Shown here: positions 28,423 to 38,083 of the stretch, piece after piece
Layout: each line of letters opens with the position of its first letter
How positions within the stretch are numbered: position 1 is the stretch's first letter
From: Martelella mediterranea
Lineage (GTDB): Bacteria; Pseudomonadota; Alphaproteobacteria; Rhizobiales; Rhizobiaceae
Length of the DNA stretch: 64,000 nt
Direction: 5' to 3'
Assembly: GCF_021021415.1 (NCBI RefSeq)
Contig: NZ_JAINWJ010000009.1
Span: 1-64,000, forward strand
Notes under the pieces: model-generated
Seen by the model: the letters and a program-made list of their open reading frames with translations, nothing else
What the model was told of the DNA's origin: nothing
Databases searched by the model: none
Position numbers and translations under genes: made by a program

Positions 28423-28995
28423 GTGCACACCTTGTCGCTTTTGCCGCTTGTCATTCTGGCAAGCAATGCCGCTTACGCCGAGCCGCTTATGCCCCAGGGC
28501 AATTTTCGCACCGAATGCCTTGAGATCGGCAAGGGCGGCCGCCACGGGCTGATCGCGGAGGTATCAATCGAGGGCGACGTGATTTCGGCCAGCGCGCAGA
28601 CCTATGCGCACAATGATTGCGATGTCCCGACGGTGCGCGCCGACTATCGCGGCGTCATTACCGAGACCCGGTCAAACGGCGATCGCATAGAATTCACGCA
28701 GGAAACGGGCCCATTTCTCTACACCCTGCTCTCCGATGACGTGACCACCTATTACAACGCCAATGCGGAGTCCGCAGGCTGTGGGCTCACAGGCTGGCAA
28801 ACCGGCGTGCCGCGCGATGCGGCGGGCAAAACCTGCGCGCCCTACACCTTTCCCGAACTCGGCACGGAACTTAAGGACAGCGTCTGGGAAAACCGGAACG
28901 GCATCGAGTTCGCGCGCCTGCCTCTCATCTGGGACAGCGCTGCCGGCTACCCCGAACAGCCGTCCGGCATCCTCTTCACCCGCATAACAGACTGA
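28423..28995 (+). CDS. Secreted hypothetical protein
   Basis: A 190-residue protein with a short signal peptide (LSLLPLVILASNAAYA) and a mature part with four cysteines (near TECLEIG, NDCDVP, AGCGLTG and KTCAPY), suggesting two periplasmic disulfides. The start is GTG with AGGAGAA 6 nt upstream. I recognise no domain. It is convergent with the DUF2207 gene (5 nt apart) and divergent from glyS, so it is a single-gene transcription unit. It may be an exported binding or inhibitor protein, but nothing in the sequence decides this. Confidence 0.75.
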   Translation: MHTLSLLPLVILASNAAYAEPLMPQGNFRTECLEIGKGGRHGLIAEVSIEGDVISASAQTYAHNDCDVPTVRADYRGVITETRSNGDRIEFTQETGPFLYTLLSDDVTTYYNANAESAGCGLTGWQTGVPRDAAGKTCAPYTFPELGTELKDSVWENRNGIEFARLPLIWDSAAGYPEQPSGILFTRITD

Positions 28996-29000
28996 CCGGC

Positions 29001-31280
29001 CTACCAGCCGCCACCACCGCCGCCACCGCCGCCGCCGCCGGAAAACCCGCCGCCACCCGAAAAGCCGGAGGACGAGGTATTCTGCGTCGGCATCGACGAC
29101 GACATGGTAGAAGCCATCGAGGACGAGAAGCTGCCGATCTGGTCGGAGAGGTTCTGGTGGCGGAAATCGCCGGCATACCAGTAGGGGGAATAATAGCTGG
29201 CCGTGCCGGCCGCGACGGCGGCCACAAGCCATTTGTCGAAGGCCCGCGACCACGGCTTCTCGACGCCGAGCGCCACGGCATAGGGCAGCAGCGTCTCGAA
29301 ATGCTGCGGCGACATTTTCGGCGCGCCGGCCATATTCATGCGGTTGGCTTCCGCGAGTGTCAGATACTGTTTCAGCCCGGCGATCTCGTCCATCTTCTTG
29401 CGGCCGGTCGGGGTTGGCGCGCCCATGATAAAGAAGAACACGAGATTGGTGAGCACGATGCCGCCGACGGCGACGATCACGGCCCAGTCTTCTGCATCGA
29501 TACGGTCACTGAGCAGCGTCACCGCCATGCCGCCGGCCGCATGCAGCAGGAAGAAGCCGAGTACCCCCGCACCGACCAGCGCGCCGATCGCCGAGGAGAA
29601 GCTGCGCCCCCGCCTGCGGAAGGCCTTGGCGATCATCGTCGCGAACACGGCGACGAAGACCGAAATGAACACCGAGAAGAACAAGACCGGGATCACGGCA
29701 TTCGAAATGTAACCGAAGATCAGCAGCGCCAGCAGTGAAGCCACCGAAAGCGCAACGCCGCCGACCGTGTAACCGATATTGCGGACGAAGAACTCGCCGC
29801 GATGTTCGCTGGTGATCGCAGAGGTGAAGGCGCTGGCCATCGACGACACCTTGGTGCCGTGCGCCTTGTCGACGATGAACACGCCGCCGGCATCATCGAC
29901 CGATTTCAGCAAGGCCTTCTGTCCCGCCGGCAAAGCCGGATCGTAGGGCTTCGATGTCCGCTTCAGCGTCATGCCCTTCTTCGGCTCGTCGATGATCAGG
30001 AAGCCCTTGACGGCAAGGTCGATCGCGGTCGCCGCGATCGCGTCGAACCGGCTTGCGCCGAAACCCTGGTTCTGGACATAGGCGACAAGCGCCGGCGACA
30101 GGCCCTCCGGCGGTTCCCAGCGCGGCACGACGACGCCGGCCGGCGGATCGCGGCCGACCTTGCGCCACGACAGGAGGTAATAGACGAAGACCAGCAGCAA
30201 GCCGCCGAAGCCGATGAAATAATTGCGGTAATCGCTCAGGAACCACGACGCGCTTTCGCTGCTCGTCGGCGCGTCGATCGCGCCCTTCGGCACGGCGACA
30301 ACGACCGAAAGCCCCTCCTTGGGGCCGAGTGGGGCCGTAGTCTCGAAGGTCACCACATTGCCGTTTGTCGTCTCTCGAGCGTTCTGTTCGCGCGAGCCGT
30401 AGGCGCCGGTGTAGAAGGTGGTCCGCGTCGGCGTCACACCCTCCGGCAGCGTGATCGTCGCGGTCGCCTGCTCGATCGGGAAGGCCCAGAAATTGCCGGT
30501 GGCGTTCCAGTAGATTTCGTCGTGGTCGTCGAAATAGCGAACCTGCCGGTCGGTCTCGTAGGTGAGCTGATAGGTGTGGTTGCCGGGCGGCAGAACCGTG
30601 TCGGCGGAGCCGATATAGATGCGGATGCCGTTGGTGATGCTTTCGGTGTGGTGATCAACAGGCGCACCGTCGAGCGTGACGGATTTGAGGTCGAAAGTCA
30701 CATCGCCGGTGCGACCGTCATCCGTCTCGAAGCGCAGCGGAAAGTCGCGGAAGATCCCGCGTTTGATCTGGTCACCCTCGGCATGGACGGCAATGGTCTC
30801 GGTGACGTCGTAGACCCCGGATTTTTCGACGGTGACGTCGGAGGTGAAGCTGTTGATGACCTCGGCGGCGTGGACCGGAGCGGCGGCGAGGAGGAGCGTG
30901 GCGAGAAGCACGGCGATGCCACGCGCCCGCCGATCTCCCCCCTTGAGGCAAGTCGGTCGTGCTCGGTCTTGAGGCTTGCACCCAATATTCTCTCCCGCTT
31001 GCGGGAGAGATGCCCCGAAAGGGGCAGTGAGGGTGAAGCAGCTTTTCAGTTTCGTGAGGGCTTTCGTGAGGAGGGTCTCCCCCCTCACTGTCGCTGTCGC
31101 GACATCTCTCCCCTCCGGGGCGAGAAGACTGGGGGGCTCTGCGGCAAAGCCACCCGCACACCTCCCCTCAAGGGAGGAGATTGATGGGAGCGTGACTGCA
31201 AAGGCCGACTTAGCCGCCGAACACCACCGCATGGCGAGCGTCCGCAAATCTGACACTGTCCGGTTTGCTGTCGCCATCAT
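29001..31280 (-). CDS. DUF2207 membrane protein with a repeat-derived N-terminal extension
   Basis: The reading frame gives 759 residues. From about residue 121 it is a typical DUF2207 protein: signal-like [18 protein letters not shown], an extracytoplasmic beta-rich domain (140-330), a membrane span near 355, cytoplasmic winged-helix-like segments, two to three further spans (about 505-625), and a Gly/Ser tail ending in poly-Gly-Trp. Residues about 33-115 are the translation of a RIME-like repeat. The 5' ATG has a strong GAGGAG next to the aroA stop, but a GTG at 30911 would give the conserved part only. The true start is uncertain. DUF2207 genes commonly accompany lemA. Confidence 0.82.
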   Translation of the reverse strand: MMATANRTVSDLRTLAMRWCSAAKSAFAVTLPSISSLEGRCAGGFAAEPPSLLAPEGRDVATATVRGETLLTKALTKLKSCFTLTAPFGASLPQAGENIGCKPQDRARPTCLKGGDRRARGIAVLLATLLLAAAPVHAAEVINSFTSDVTVEKSGVYDVTETIAVHAEGDQIKRGIFRDFPLRFETDDGRTGDVTFDLKSVTLDGAPVDHHTESITNGIRIYIGSADTVLPPGNHTYQLTYETDRQVRYFDDHDEIYWNATGNFWAFPIEQATATITLPEGVTPTRTTFYTGAYGSREQNARETTNGNVVTFETTAPLGPKEGLSVVVAVPKGAIDAPTSSESASWFLSDYRNYFIGFGGLLLVFVYYLLSWRKVGRDPPAGVVVPRWEPPEGLSPALVAYVQNQGFGASRFDAIAATAIDLAVKGFLIIDEPKKGMTLKRTSKPYDPALPAGQKALLKSVDDAGGVFIVDKAHGTKVSSMASAFTSAITSEHRGEFFVRNIGYTVGGVALSVASLLALLIFGYISNAVIPVLFFSVFISVFVAVFATMIAKAFRRRGRSFSSAIGALVGAGVLGFFLLHAAGGMAVTLLSDRIDAEDWAVIVAVGGIVLTNLVFFFIMGAPTPTGRKKMDEIAGLKQYLTLAEANRMNMAGAPKMSPQHFETLLPYAVALGVEKPWSRAFDKWLVAAVAAGTASYYSPYWYAGDFRHQNLSDQIGSFSSSMASTMSSSMPTQNTSSSGFSGGGGFSGGGGGGGGGGGW
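30933..31181. repeat. RIME-like palindromic repeat, copy 2, inside the 5' part of the DUF2207 frame
   Basis: Outer arms ATCTCCCCCCTTGAGG (30933-30948) and CCTCAAGGGAGGAGAT (31166-31181) are inverted. Inner arms run from ATTCTCTCCCGCTTGCGGGAG (first 20 bases near 30987) to GGGTGAAGC, and from CCCTCACTGTCGCTGTCGCG to the GGGGCGAGA near 31125. It has the same architecture and sequence as the copy near 25.6 kb but with an extra outer layer. It leaves the reading frame of the DUF2207 gene open. Confidence 0.78.
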
Positions 31281-31288
31281 GCTTCTCC

Positions 31289-32536
31289 TCAGGTTTCGTA
31301 TTCAACGCCCAGTGACGCCAACGCATCCCAATAACCGGGATAGGTCTTGCCGACGCAGAGCGGGTCCAGAATGGTGATGCCGGATATCTTCAGGCCCGCA
31401 AGCGCGAAGCTCATGGCAATCCGGTGATCGGCGAAGGTATCGATCTCGGCGGGCAGGCGCTGGCCGGCAAGGCCCGGATCGGCATGGACGATCAGGTCGT
31501 CGCCATCTTCCTCCGCAAGCCCCTCGCGAATGGCGTTGAGGCCGAGCGACAGCGCGCGGGTGCGGTCGCATTCCTTGACGCGCAGGTTCTCGATGCCGGT
31601 GAAGCGCACGGGCGTTTCGTTGAAGGCGGCGAGCACGGCGAGCGTCGGCACGGCGTCCTGCATCTGGCTGCCGTCGATCTCGGCCGGCATGTGCGGGAAA
31701 GCGGCCATCACCGCGTAAGATTTCGCATCCGGCTGGGTGAAGCTTTCCGCGCGCGTGCCGATATCGATCTTCCCGCCCGTCAGAAGCTCGGCGGCCCAGA
31801 GATAGGTAGCGGCGGAAGCGTCGGGTTCTATGTGGAAATCGGTCGCCTGATAGTGGCCGGGCTGCACTTCCCAGGTCGCGTCATCAATCTGTGCGGCCGT
31901 CGCGCCAAAGGCGGCCATGGCGTCGAGCGTCAGCCGGATATAGCCGCGCGCGCCGATCTCCGTGCCGGTCAGCGCGATGGTGACCGGGGCGGGTGCAAGG
32001 GGCGCTGCCATCAGCAGGGCGGAGACATACTGGCTGGAAAGCCCGGCGTCGATCTCGATGCGACCGGAACCGAAACGGCCATTTCCGGTGATCGTCACCG
32101 GCGGGCAGCCGGTCGGGGCCTCGGCCTTGATGCCGAGCCGTTGCAGGGCTTTGACCAGCGGGCCGATCGGGCGTTTGCGCATATGCTCGTCGCCATCGAT
32201 GATCACCGTGCCGTCGACGCTCGCCGCCGCGGCCGTCAGGAACCGCGTCGCCGTGCCCGCATTGCCGAGAAACAGCGGGCCGGAGGGCGCTTCGAGCCGG
32301 CCACTGCCAGTGACGACGAAGCTCGTCTCATCCGGTTCCTCGACCTTGACGCCCATCGCCCTGAGCGCATTCGCCATATGTTTGGTATCGGCGCTTTTCA
32401 GCGCGCCGGTGAGCCGGCTCTTGCCCTTCGCAAGCCCGGCGAGCAGCAGCGCCCGGTTGGTGATCGATTTCGATCCGGGCGGGCTGACATGGCCCGAAAG
32501 CGCGCGGCCGGGCGGAATGATGGTGAGCTTGTCCAT
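31289..32536 (-). CDS. aroA: 3-phosphoshikimate 1-carboxyvinyltransferase (EPSP synthase), class I-like
   Basis: Sixth step of the shikimate pathway: shikimate-3-phosphate plus PEP gives EPSP. The 415-residue protein has [20 protein letters not shown] (PEP and S3P binding, K23), [11 protein letters not shown] (residues 90-100), [32 protein letters not shown] and [14 protein letters not shown]. These resemble E. coli-type class I enzymes, not the CP4-like class II usual in rhizobia. The position equivalent to E. coli Pro101 is Phe99, in the loop that affects glyphosate binding. It lies between lemA and DUF2207, genes normally adjacent, and its TGA overlaps the SD of the next gene. Confidence 0.93.
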   Translation of the reverse strand: MDKLTIIPPGRALSGHVSPPGSKSITNRALLLAGLAKGKSRLTGALKSADTKHMANALRAMGVKVEEPDETSFVVTGSGRLEAPSGPLFLGNAGTATRFLTAAAASVDGTVIIDGDEHMRKRPIGPLVKALQRLGIKAEAPTGCPPVTITGNGRFGSGRIEIDAGLSSQYVSALLMAAPLAPAPVTIALTGTEIGARGYIRLTLDAMAAFGATAAQIDDATWEVQPGHYQATDFHIEPDASAATYLWAAELLTGGKIDIGTRAESFTQPDAKSYAVMAAFPHMPAEIDGSQMQDAVPTLAVLAAFNETPVRFTGIENLRVKECDRTRALSLGLNAIREGLAEEDGDDLIVHADPGLAGQRLPAEIDTFADHRIAMSFALAGLKISGITILDPLCVGKTYPGYWDALASLGVEYET

Positions 32537-32579
32537 GCGAGGGCACTTTCATCAGGCCGCCTGTTGCGGCGGCGAACGG

Positions 32580-33140
32580 TCAGAACGAGACGTTGGGCAC
32601 GGCGCGGTCGCCGGGTTCCTCGATCTCGAAATAGTCGCGCTTCTGGAAACCGAACTGTCCGGCGATTATATTGCTCGGGAAGCTCTCGACCTTGATGTTC
32701 AGATCGCGGGCCGCGCCGTTGTAATAGCGCCGCGCCATCTGGATTTCGCTTTCGGTCTTTTCGAGCGAGGCCTGAAGATCGGCGAAATTCTGGTTAGCCT
32801 TGAGGTCCGGATAGGCTTCCGAAAGCGCGAACAGCCGGCCGAGCGCCTGGCTGAGTTCGCCTTCCGCCTGGGCGCGGCCGGCCACATCATTGGTGGCAAC
32901 GCTCTGGGCCTTGTTGCGCTTCTCGACCACCTCTTCCAGCGTGCCGCGCTCGTGGCTGGCATAGCCCTTCACGGTTTCCACCAGATTGGGGATCAGATCG
33001 GCGCGGCGCTTCAACTGCACGTCGATGCCGGACCAGGCCTCCTCCGCCGTCTGGCGGGCGCGCACGAGGGCGTTGTAGAGCGAGACGACGAAGCCGATCA
33101 GGGCTCCGATGATGACGATGACAACGATCAGGGTAATCAT
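32580..33140 (-). CDS. lemA: LemA family protein
   Basis: A 186-residue inner-membrane protein: one N-terminal membrane anchor (residues 1-25, MITLIVVIVIIGALIGFVVS) followed by an antiparallel helical domain with the family signature AWSGIDVQLKRRADLIPNLV, LFALSEAYPDLKANQNF and RRYYNGAARDLN. Its role is unknown; LemA proteins are often encoded with DUF2207 or TPM-domain membrane proteins. GGAAGGA lies 6 nt before the ATG. It sits 50 nt after glyQ and 43 nt before aroA, apparently in one transcription unit. Confidence 0.94.
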   Translation of the reverse strand: MITLIVVIVIIGALIGFVVSLYNALVRARQTAEEAWSGIDVQLKRRADLIPNLVETVKGYASHERGTLEEVVEKRNKAQSVATNDVAGRAQAEGELSQALGRLFALSEAYPDLKANQNFADLQASLEKTESEIQMARRYYNGAARDLNIKVESFPSNIIAGQFGFQKRDYFEIEEPGDRAVPNVSF

Positions 33141-33190
33141 GCGTATTCCTTCCCGCTCCGGTCTCTCAATCGCCGGTCGAATGGCCGCCT

Positions 33191-34141
33191 TCAGGCGGCC
33201 CGGGCTTCAAAGCCCCCGGCATCGGTCAGAAGATAGGCCTCGCCGCAGGCTTTGGCCAGTGTGCGCACGCGCAGGATATAGCTCTGCCGCTCGGTCACGG
33301 AAATCACGCCGCGGGCATCGAGCAGGTTGAAGATGTGCGAGGCCTTGATGCACTGGTCATAGGCCGGGAACACGCACTTGTGCAGCATGCCAGATTCGCC
33401 GGGGTTGCCGGCTGCCAGCAGCGCCTTGCATTCGGCTTCCGCGTCGAGGAAATGCCGGTGCAGCATCTCGGTGTTGGCATATTCGAAATTGTGGCGCGAA
33501 TATTCCTGCTCGGTCTGCAGGAAGACGTCGCCATAGGTGACCTTCTCGTCGCCCTCGCGGCCGTTGAAATTGAGATCGTAAACGCTGTCGACGCCCTGCA
33601 CATACATGGCGATGCGCTCGAGCCCATAGGTCAGTTCGCCGGCGACCGGCGCGCATTCGATGCCGCAGACCTGCTGAAAATAGGTGAACTGCGAGACTTC
33701 CATGCCATCGCACCAGCATTCCCAGCCGAGACCCCAGGAGCCCGTCGTCGGGTTTTCCCAGTCGTCTTCGACGAAGCGCACATCATGCAGCAGCGGATCA
33801 AGCCCGATCGCCTTCAGCGAGCCGAGATAGAGCTCCTGCAGATCCGGCGGCGACGGCTTCAGCAGCACCTGGTACTGGTAATAGTGCTGCAGCCGGTTGG
33901 GGTTTTCGCCATAGCGGCCATCGGCCGGGCGGCGCGATGGCTGGACATAGGCAACGTTCCAGCGCTTCGGCCCGAGTGCCCTGAGGGTGGTCGAGGGATG
34001 CAGCGTACCGGCGCCCACTTCCATGTCGTAGGGCTGCAGGATGGCGCAACCCTTGTCGGCCCAATAGGCCTGCAACGTAAGAATCAGCCCCTGAAAGGAG
34101 CGGGTCGGGTGCATGTGGGGCGGTATCGTCGCTTCGGACAT
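33191..34141 (-). CDS. glyQ: Glycyl-tRNA synthetase alpha subunit
   Basis: The catalytic alpha chain, forming glycyl-adenylate and charging tRNA-Gly with GlyS. The 316-residue protein is highly conserved: [80 protein letters not shown]. Unlike the common glyQ-glyS pair, the beta-subunit gene is separated by lemA, aroA, DUF2207 and a convergent gene. Confidence 0.97.
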   Translation of the reverse strand: MSEATIPPHMHPTRSFQGLILTLQAYWADKGCAILQPYDMEVGAGTLHPSTTLRALGPKRWNVAYVQPSRRPADGRYGENPNRLQHYYQYQVLLKPSPPDLQELYLGSLKAIGLDPLLHDVRFVEDDWENPTTGSWGLGWECWCDGMEVSQFTYFQQVCGIECAPVAGELTYGLERIAMYVQGVDSVYDLNFNGREGDEKVTYGDVFLQTEQEYSRHNFEYANTEMLHRHFLDAEAECKALLAAGNPGESGMLHKCVFPAYDQCIKASHIFNLLDARGVISVTERQSYILRVRTLAKACGEAYLLTDAGGFEARAA

Positions 34142-34207
34142 GGCAGAAGGCTTCCGTCATTCTTGGATGAGCGGTGAGTGCCACTAAAGCAGAGAAGGGT
34201 CAAGGGT

Positions 34208-34237
34208 CGGGTGGCCGCGCTTAAGCCCGGCCACCCG
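34208..34237 (-). terminator. Terminator-like hairpin after putP
   Basis: CGGGTGGCC (34208-34216) and GGCCACCCG (34229-34237) form a perfect 9-bp stem with a 12-nt loop, just past the putP stop codon. There is no clear T-tract on the minus strand, so termination would be weak or hairpin-only. Confidence 0.5.
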
Positions 34238-34245
34238 GTTGATGC

Positions 34246-35733
34246 CTATTCCGCCGCGAGCGGACGGAACTCATCCTTGGTGGGCGTTGCCAGGCTGACC
34301 AGCCAGATCGCAAGCCAGGCGACGATGAAGCCCGGGATGATTTCGTAGATGCCGGGGCCGCCCATGAAGCTCTGGTCGAGACCAAGGGAAATCCAGAGGA
34401 TGACGGTCGCAGCACCCGCCACAAGGCCAGCCACCGCGCCCGCGCCCGACATGCCGCGCCATGTCAGCGACAGGATGATCAGCGGGCCGAAGGCCGCGCC
34501 GAAGCCGGCCCAGGCGTGGGAGACGAGACCAAGCACTTCAGAATCGGGATTGTGGGCGATGAGGGCAGCGACGATCGCCACCGCCAACACGAACAACCGG
34601 CCGACATTGACGATTTCCCGTTCGCTGGCACGGCGACGCAGGAACAGCCGATAGAAATCCTCAGTCAGCGACGACGATGCCACCAGAAGCTGGCTCGAAA
34701 TCGTGCTCATCACCGCCGCCAGCAGCGCGGCCAGCAGGAAGCCGGTGATCAGCGGAATGAAGAGCTGATTGGCGAGAATGATAAAGATCGTTTCCGGATC
34801 GGGTACGTTGATATCGTTGCCGACGGTATAGGAACGCCCGAAAATGCCGACGCCGACCGCGCCCGCGAGCGAGATGATCATCCACGCCATGCCGATATTG
34901 CGCGCGGCCGGAACATCCTTGACCGAACGCACGGCCATGAAGCGCACGATGATGTGCGGCTGGCCGAAATAACCGAGCCCCCAGGCGACAGCCGACAGGA
35001 AGCCGATCACGGTCAGGCCGTGGAACATCGACAGGAAGTTCGGATCGACGCTCATCATCCGCGCCTCGGAGACGCCGAAGCCGCCGGCCTTGATGAGGAC
35101 CACGATCGGCATGATCACCAGCGCCAGCATCATGATGCAGCCCTGGATGAAGTCGGTGAGGCTGACCGCAAGGAAGCCGCCGACCATGGTGTAGATCAGC
35201 ACGATGCCGAGGGTGAGATAGATGCCGGTCTGATAGGCGCTCATGCCGCCGATATGGATCAGATCGGGAAAGGCGGTGTCGAACAGCTTGCCGCCCGCTA
35301 CCAGCCCCGAGGCGGTGTAGACCGAGAAGAAGATCACGATCACGATCGCCGAAATGCTTCTCAGCGACAGCGCCTTGCTTGGAAAGCGCTTGGACAGGAA
35401 TTCCGGGATGGTGAGGCTGTTGTCATAGCGCTCGGTCTGTTCGCGCAGCCGCGGCGCGACGATGATCCAGTTGAAGAACGCGCCGACAACGAGGCCGATG
35501 CCGATCCAGCTCTGGGTAAGCCCGGACACGAACAGCGCGCCCGGAAGCCCCATCAGCAGCCATCCGCTCATGTCGGAAGCGCCCGCCGAAAGGGCCGCAA
35601 CGCCCGGCGAAAGCTGTCGCCCGCCGAGCAAGTATTCTTCGGAATTCGATGTGGATTTCCGCCAGGCGTAAATGCCGATGCCGATCATCAGCAGAAAATA
35701 CGCCGTCAGGCTGATCGTGATACCAAGACTCAT
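34246..35733 (-). CDS. putP: Sodium/proline symporter
   Basis: A 495-residue SSS-family transporter importing L-proline with Na+. About 13 membrane segments are visible. Family markers are RQLSPGVAALSAGASDMSGWL (cut to 20: LSPGVAALSAGASDMSGWLL), the LTIPEFLSKRF segment, and LLAAVMSTISSQLLVASSSL, whose Ser/Thr residues form the Na+ site. AAGGAGAGG lies 3-8 nt before the ATG. The proline oxidation gene putA is 20 kb away in the same window. Confidence 0.94.
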   Translation of the reverse strand: MSLGITISLTAYFLLMIGIGIYAWRKSTSNSEEYLLGGRQLSPGVAALSAGASDMSGWLLMGLPGALFVSGLTQSWIGIGLVVGAFFNWIIVAPRLREQTERYDNSLTIPEFLSKRFPSKALSLRSISAIVIVIFFSVYTASGLVAGGKLFDTAFPDLIHIGGMSAYQTGIYLTLGIVLIYTMVGGFLAVSLTDFIQGCIMMLALVIMPIVVLIKAGGFGVSEARMMSVDPNFLSMFHGLTVIGFLSAVAWGLGYFGQPHIIVRFMAVRSVKDVPAARNIGMAWMIISLAGAVGVGIFGRSYTVGNDINVPDPETIFIILANQLFIPLITGFLLAALLAAVMSTISSQLLVASSSLTEDFYRLFLRRRASEREIVNVGRLFVLAVAIVAALIAHNPDSEVLGLVSHAWAGFGAAFGPLIILSLTWRGMSGAGAVAGLVAGAATVILWISLGLDQSFMGGPGIYEIIPGFIVAWLAIWLVSLATPTKDEFRPLAAE

Positions 35734-36115
35734 GGCCCTCTCCTTCGCTTGGTTTCCCCTAAAGGAAATCGCGAAAGCCCGTAGCCGCCGCGTCTTCCCT
35801 GTGGCGAGGAGCAGGCCTTGAAACGGCGCACAGCCCTACTCCGGCTGAACGGCGTCGCATCTTCAGCGCGAATCCCCGGTTACCGTTCAGGGAGAAACTG
35901 TAGCACCGGGAAGAAAGCCGGAGCAAGCGGATTGCAAAACGTCAACTTTTCAACGGAGCAAACGGAGGGGAGAAGCGCGAGGGTGGAACGGCTCCCTAGC
36001 ACATGAAGTGCGGGCACGTGATCATCCGAGGACGTCACAAAGGAACTCGTTCCGGTCGCCATTGAACGCTCAGAAACGCAAAAGATCAAGCCTGATTTCG
36101 TTGGCTGACGAGAGG
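35734..36115. other. Intergenic region upstream of putP
   Basis: No gene with support. It should contain the putP promoter (minus strand). Short ORFs here have no ribosome binding site or family resemblance. The segment around 35925-36090 is less GC-rich than the neighbours. I saw no strong palindrome or terminator. Confidence 0.4.
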
Positions 36116-36304
36116 TTAATCGGCGTTCTTGACCCGATATTCGCCGGTCACCGGGTCCTGCACCAGCGTGCCGGTGGCGCCGCTTTTCTGTTCGGCGCGT
36201 TTCTGCTCGCCGCGGGCGGAAAGCGCCTCGGCGTCGCTGACGAATTTGCGGTAGAGCATGTAGCCGCCACCGGCGATGGCTGCCAGAAACATCAGTCGTC
36301 CCAT
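36116..36304 (-). CDS. Small single-span membrane protein, hypothetical
   Basis: A 62-residue protein with an N-terminal hydrophobic segment (MGRLMFLAAIAGGGYMLYRK) and a polar tail containing TGTLVQDPVTGEYRV. The tail resembles short conserved proteins that neighbour S49 peptidase genes in rhizobia. GGAGGAG lies about 7 nt before the ATG. It begins 18 nt after the peptidase gene on the same strand, so the two are probably co-transcribed. No function is known to me. Confidence 0.72.
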   Translation of the reverse strand: MGRLMFLAAIAGGGYMLYRKFVSDAEALSARGEQKRAEQKSGATGTLVQDPVTGEYRVKNAD

Positions 36305-36322
36305 TTCACGCTCCTCCGTCGT

Positions 36323-37189
36323 CTACAGACCGTAACGGCCCCATAATGCCCGCTCTTCGGCGGTCTCGGCAAGCCCCGATGCGAAGCCTGCGGCAATTTC
36401 CGCACCGTTGAACCCGCCGGCAACGACACCCGGCAGCTTGCGCCCGAGGAAATTGGTCGGCCCGGTCACGAGTTTCAGTTCAACCTTGTCGCCATAGCGG
36501 CTTTTCAGCGTGGCGCGCATATCGCCGATACCATCGACCAGACCACGCTCGACGCCGCCATTGCCGCTCCAGAACAGGCCGGAAAACAGCTCCGGATCAT
36601 CGGCAAGCTTCGCGCCGCGCCTGTCCTTCACCATCTGGATGAAGACCTGATGAATTTCGTTCTGCAAGCCCTTCAGAAACTCGACGTCCTTTTCCTTCTC
36701 GGGCTGGAAGGGGTCGAGCATCACCTTGTTCTCGCCGGAGGTGTAGACCCGGCGCTCGACGCCGATCTTGCCGATCATCTCGGTGAAGCCGAAACCGCCG
36801 GAGACGACGCCGATCGAGCCGACGATCGATGTCGGATCGACGAGAATCTCGTCGCCCGCCAGCGCGATCATGTAACCGCCGGATGCCGCGACATCCTCCA
36901 CGAAGATCAGCACTTTCTTCTGCTTCTCCTCGGCAAGCGCCCGGATGCGCTGATAGATCAGCCGCGACTGCACCGGCGAACCGCCGGGCGAGTTGAGCGA
37001 GATCGCGACGCAGGGCGCCTGTTTCATCGAAAACGCCTTTTCAAGCGCAGGCGCCGCCGAGGCAAGGTTCAGATTGCGCCGCCCGGGCGAGCCGCTGGCC
37101 ATGATCGTGCCGGCAAGCCGGACGACGGGGATGATCGTCTTGTCCTTGCGGAACCTCTTGGGAACAAGACCGGCGACCAGGTTTTTCAT
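36323..37189 (-). CDS. sppA: S49 family signal-peptide-peptidase-like serine protease
   Basis: A 288-residue short SppA-type (SohB/36K) protease. The nucleophile Ser is in VEDVAASGGYMIALA, with the substrate-binding NSPGGSPVQSRLIYQ and GSIGVVSGGFGF loops before and after; a catalytic Lys is expected around YTSGENKVMLDPF. No obvious N-terminal membrane anchor is visible, so it may associate peripherally or act in the cytoplasm. ATG at 37189 has GAGGA 4-5 nt upstream; an earlier in-frame ATG would add 12 charged residues. Confidence 0.88.
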   Translation of the reverse strand: MKNLVAGLVPKRFRKDKTIIPVVRLAGTIMASGSPGRRNLNLASAAPALEKAFSMKQAPCVAISLNSPGGSPVQSRLIYQRIRALAEEKQKKVLIFVEDVAASGGYMIALAGDEILVDPTSIVGSIGVVSGGFGFTEMIGKIGVERRVYTSGENKVMLDPFQPEKEKDVEFLKGLQNEIHQVFIQMVKDRRGAKLADDPELFSGLFWSGNGGVERGLVDGIGDMRATLKSRYGDKVELKLVTGPTNFLGRKLPGVVAGGFNGAEIAAGFASGLAETAEERALWGRYGL

Positions 37190-37276
37190 GGCGTCCTCTG
37201 CGCGTTTCAGTTCGATTGACCGCATGTATGCGCAATCCCGCCGAAGACAAGGCCGGACAGACGAATAACGCCTTGA

Positions 37277-38083
37277 TCAGCCCGTTTTGCCGGTTTGACG
37301 GCGCGGATAGCAGGCCCGGCCATTGTTTAGATCATCGACCTCGGGCAGGAAGGCGTGACCGTCAACGTCATGCATGATGATTGGCGGGCGGAGCGCCAGC
37401 CGCGCGCGCGAGCCCTTGATGGCGCTTGTCAGGATGCGGAAGGCATCCTCGCCGGCGCGGGCATGCACCGGCGTGATCTCGATCCCGCCGAAGCGCATGC
37501 CGCAGGCGGCGATGATGTCGGCGAGCGATTGCGGGCGGGCGATCAGGGAGAGCTGGCCGCCGGGCTTCAGGATCGCGCCGGCGGTGCGGATCCAGGCTTC
37601 GAACAGCCCCTCCTCCATCGCATGGGCGACCTGCTTCAGCCGGTCCGGCGTCTTTCGGTCGCCGGCCGCGTTGAAGGGCGGATTCATGATGACGTGATCG
37701 AAGGCGTCGTCCGCAAGGCCCGCGGCATTGCGACGCACGCCGGTGAGCGCGACATCGGCCTCGAAGACCTTCATGCGGGCTTGGAACGCGGCGTTTTCCG
37801 CAAGCGCCAGCGAGCGGCGGGCAAATTCCGCCATCTCCGGCGAAAGCTCGAACAGCGAGACCTCGGCCTCGGGAATGCGGGCGGCAACGGCAAATCCCGC
37901 CGCCCCCGCCCCGGCCCCGAGATCGGCGACACGCAGCCCCCGCCCGCCCCTCGCGGCCTTCGGTTCGACCATCGCGGCGAGCAGCATCGCATCCATGCCG
38001 GCGCGGTGCCCCCTTCCTTTGGGTTGCACGAGATGGAACCGCCCGCGATGGAACGCATCGACGGTGGAAGCCTCGGCCGTCAT
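37277..38083 (-). CDS. TrmN6-like SAM-dependent methyltransferase
   Basis: A 268-residue class I methyltransferase resembling tRNA1(Val) adenine-N6 methyltransferase. SAM motif I is VADLGAGAGAAGFAVAARI, and the amino-methylating motif IV is IMNPPFNA. The N-terminal QPKGRGHRAGMDAMLLAA corresponds to the Q-x-K-x-G-x-R-x-x-D-A-x-L-L pattern of that family. Its start overlaps the DUF2007 stop by 4 nt. Assignment to tRNA is by family only. Confidence 0.85.
   Translation of the reverse strand: MTAEASTVDAFHRGRFHLVQPKGRGHRAGMDAMLLAAMVEPKAARGGRGLRVADLGAGAGAAGFAVAARIPEAEVSLFELSPEMAEFARRSLALAENAAFQARMKVFEADVALTGVRRNAAGLADDAFDHVIMNPPFNAAGDRKTPDRLKQVAHAMEEGLFEAWIRTAGAILKPGGQLSLIARPQSLADIIAACGMRFGGIEITPVHARAGEDAFRILTSAIKGSRARLALRPPIIMHDVDGHAFLPEVDDLNNGRACYPRRQTGKTG

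Noticed and set aside
29001-29080. Poly-glycine coding stretch at the DUF2207 C-terminus as a repeat or assembly artefact
   Set aside because: Gly/Ser-rich tails ending in Trp are normal for DUF2207/TPM-type membrane proteins.
35880-36089. Small minus-strand ORF of 69 codons upstream of putP
   Set aside because: No SD, no similarity I recognise, and atypical codon use; treated as non-coding.
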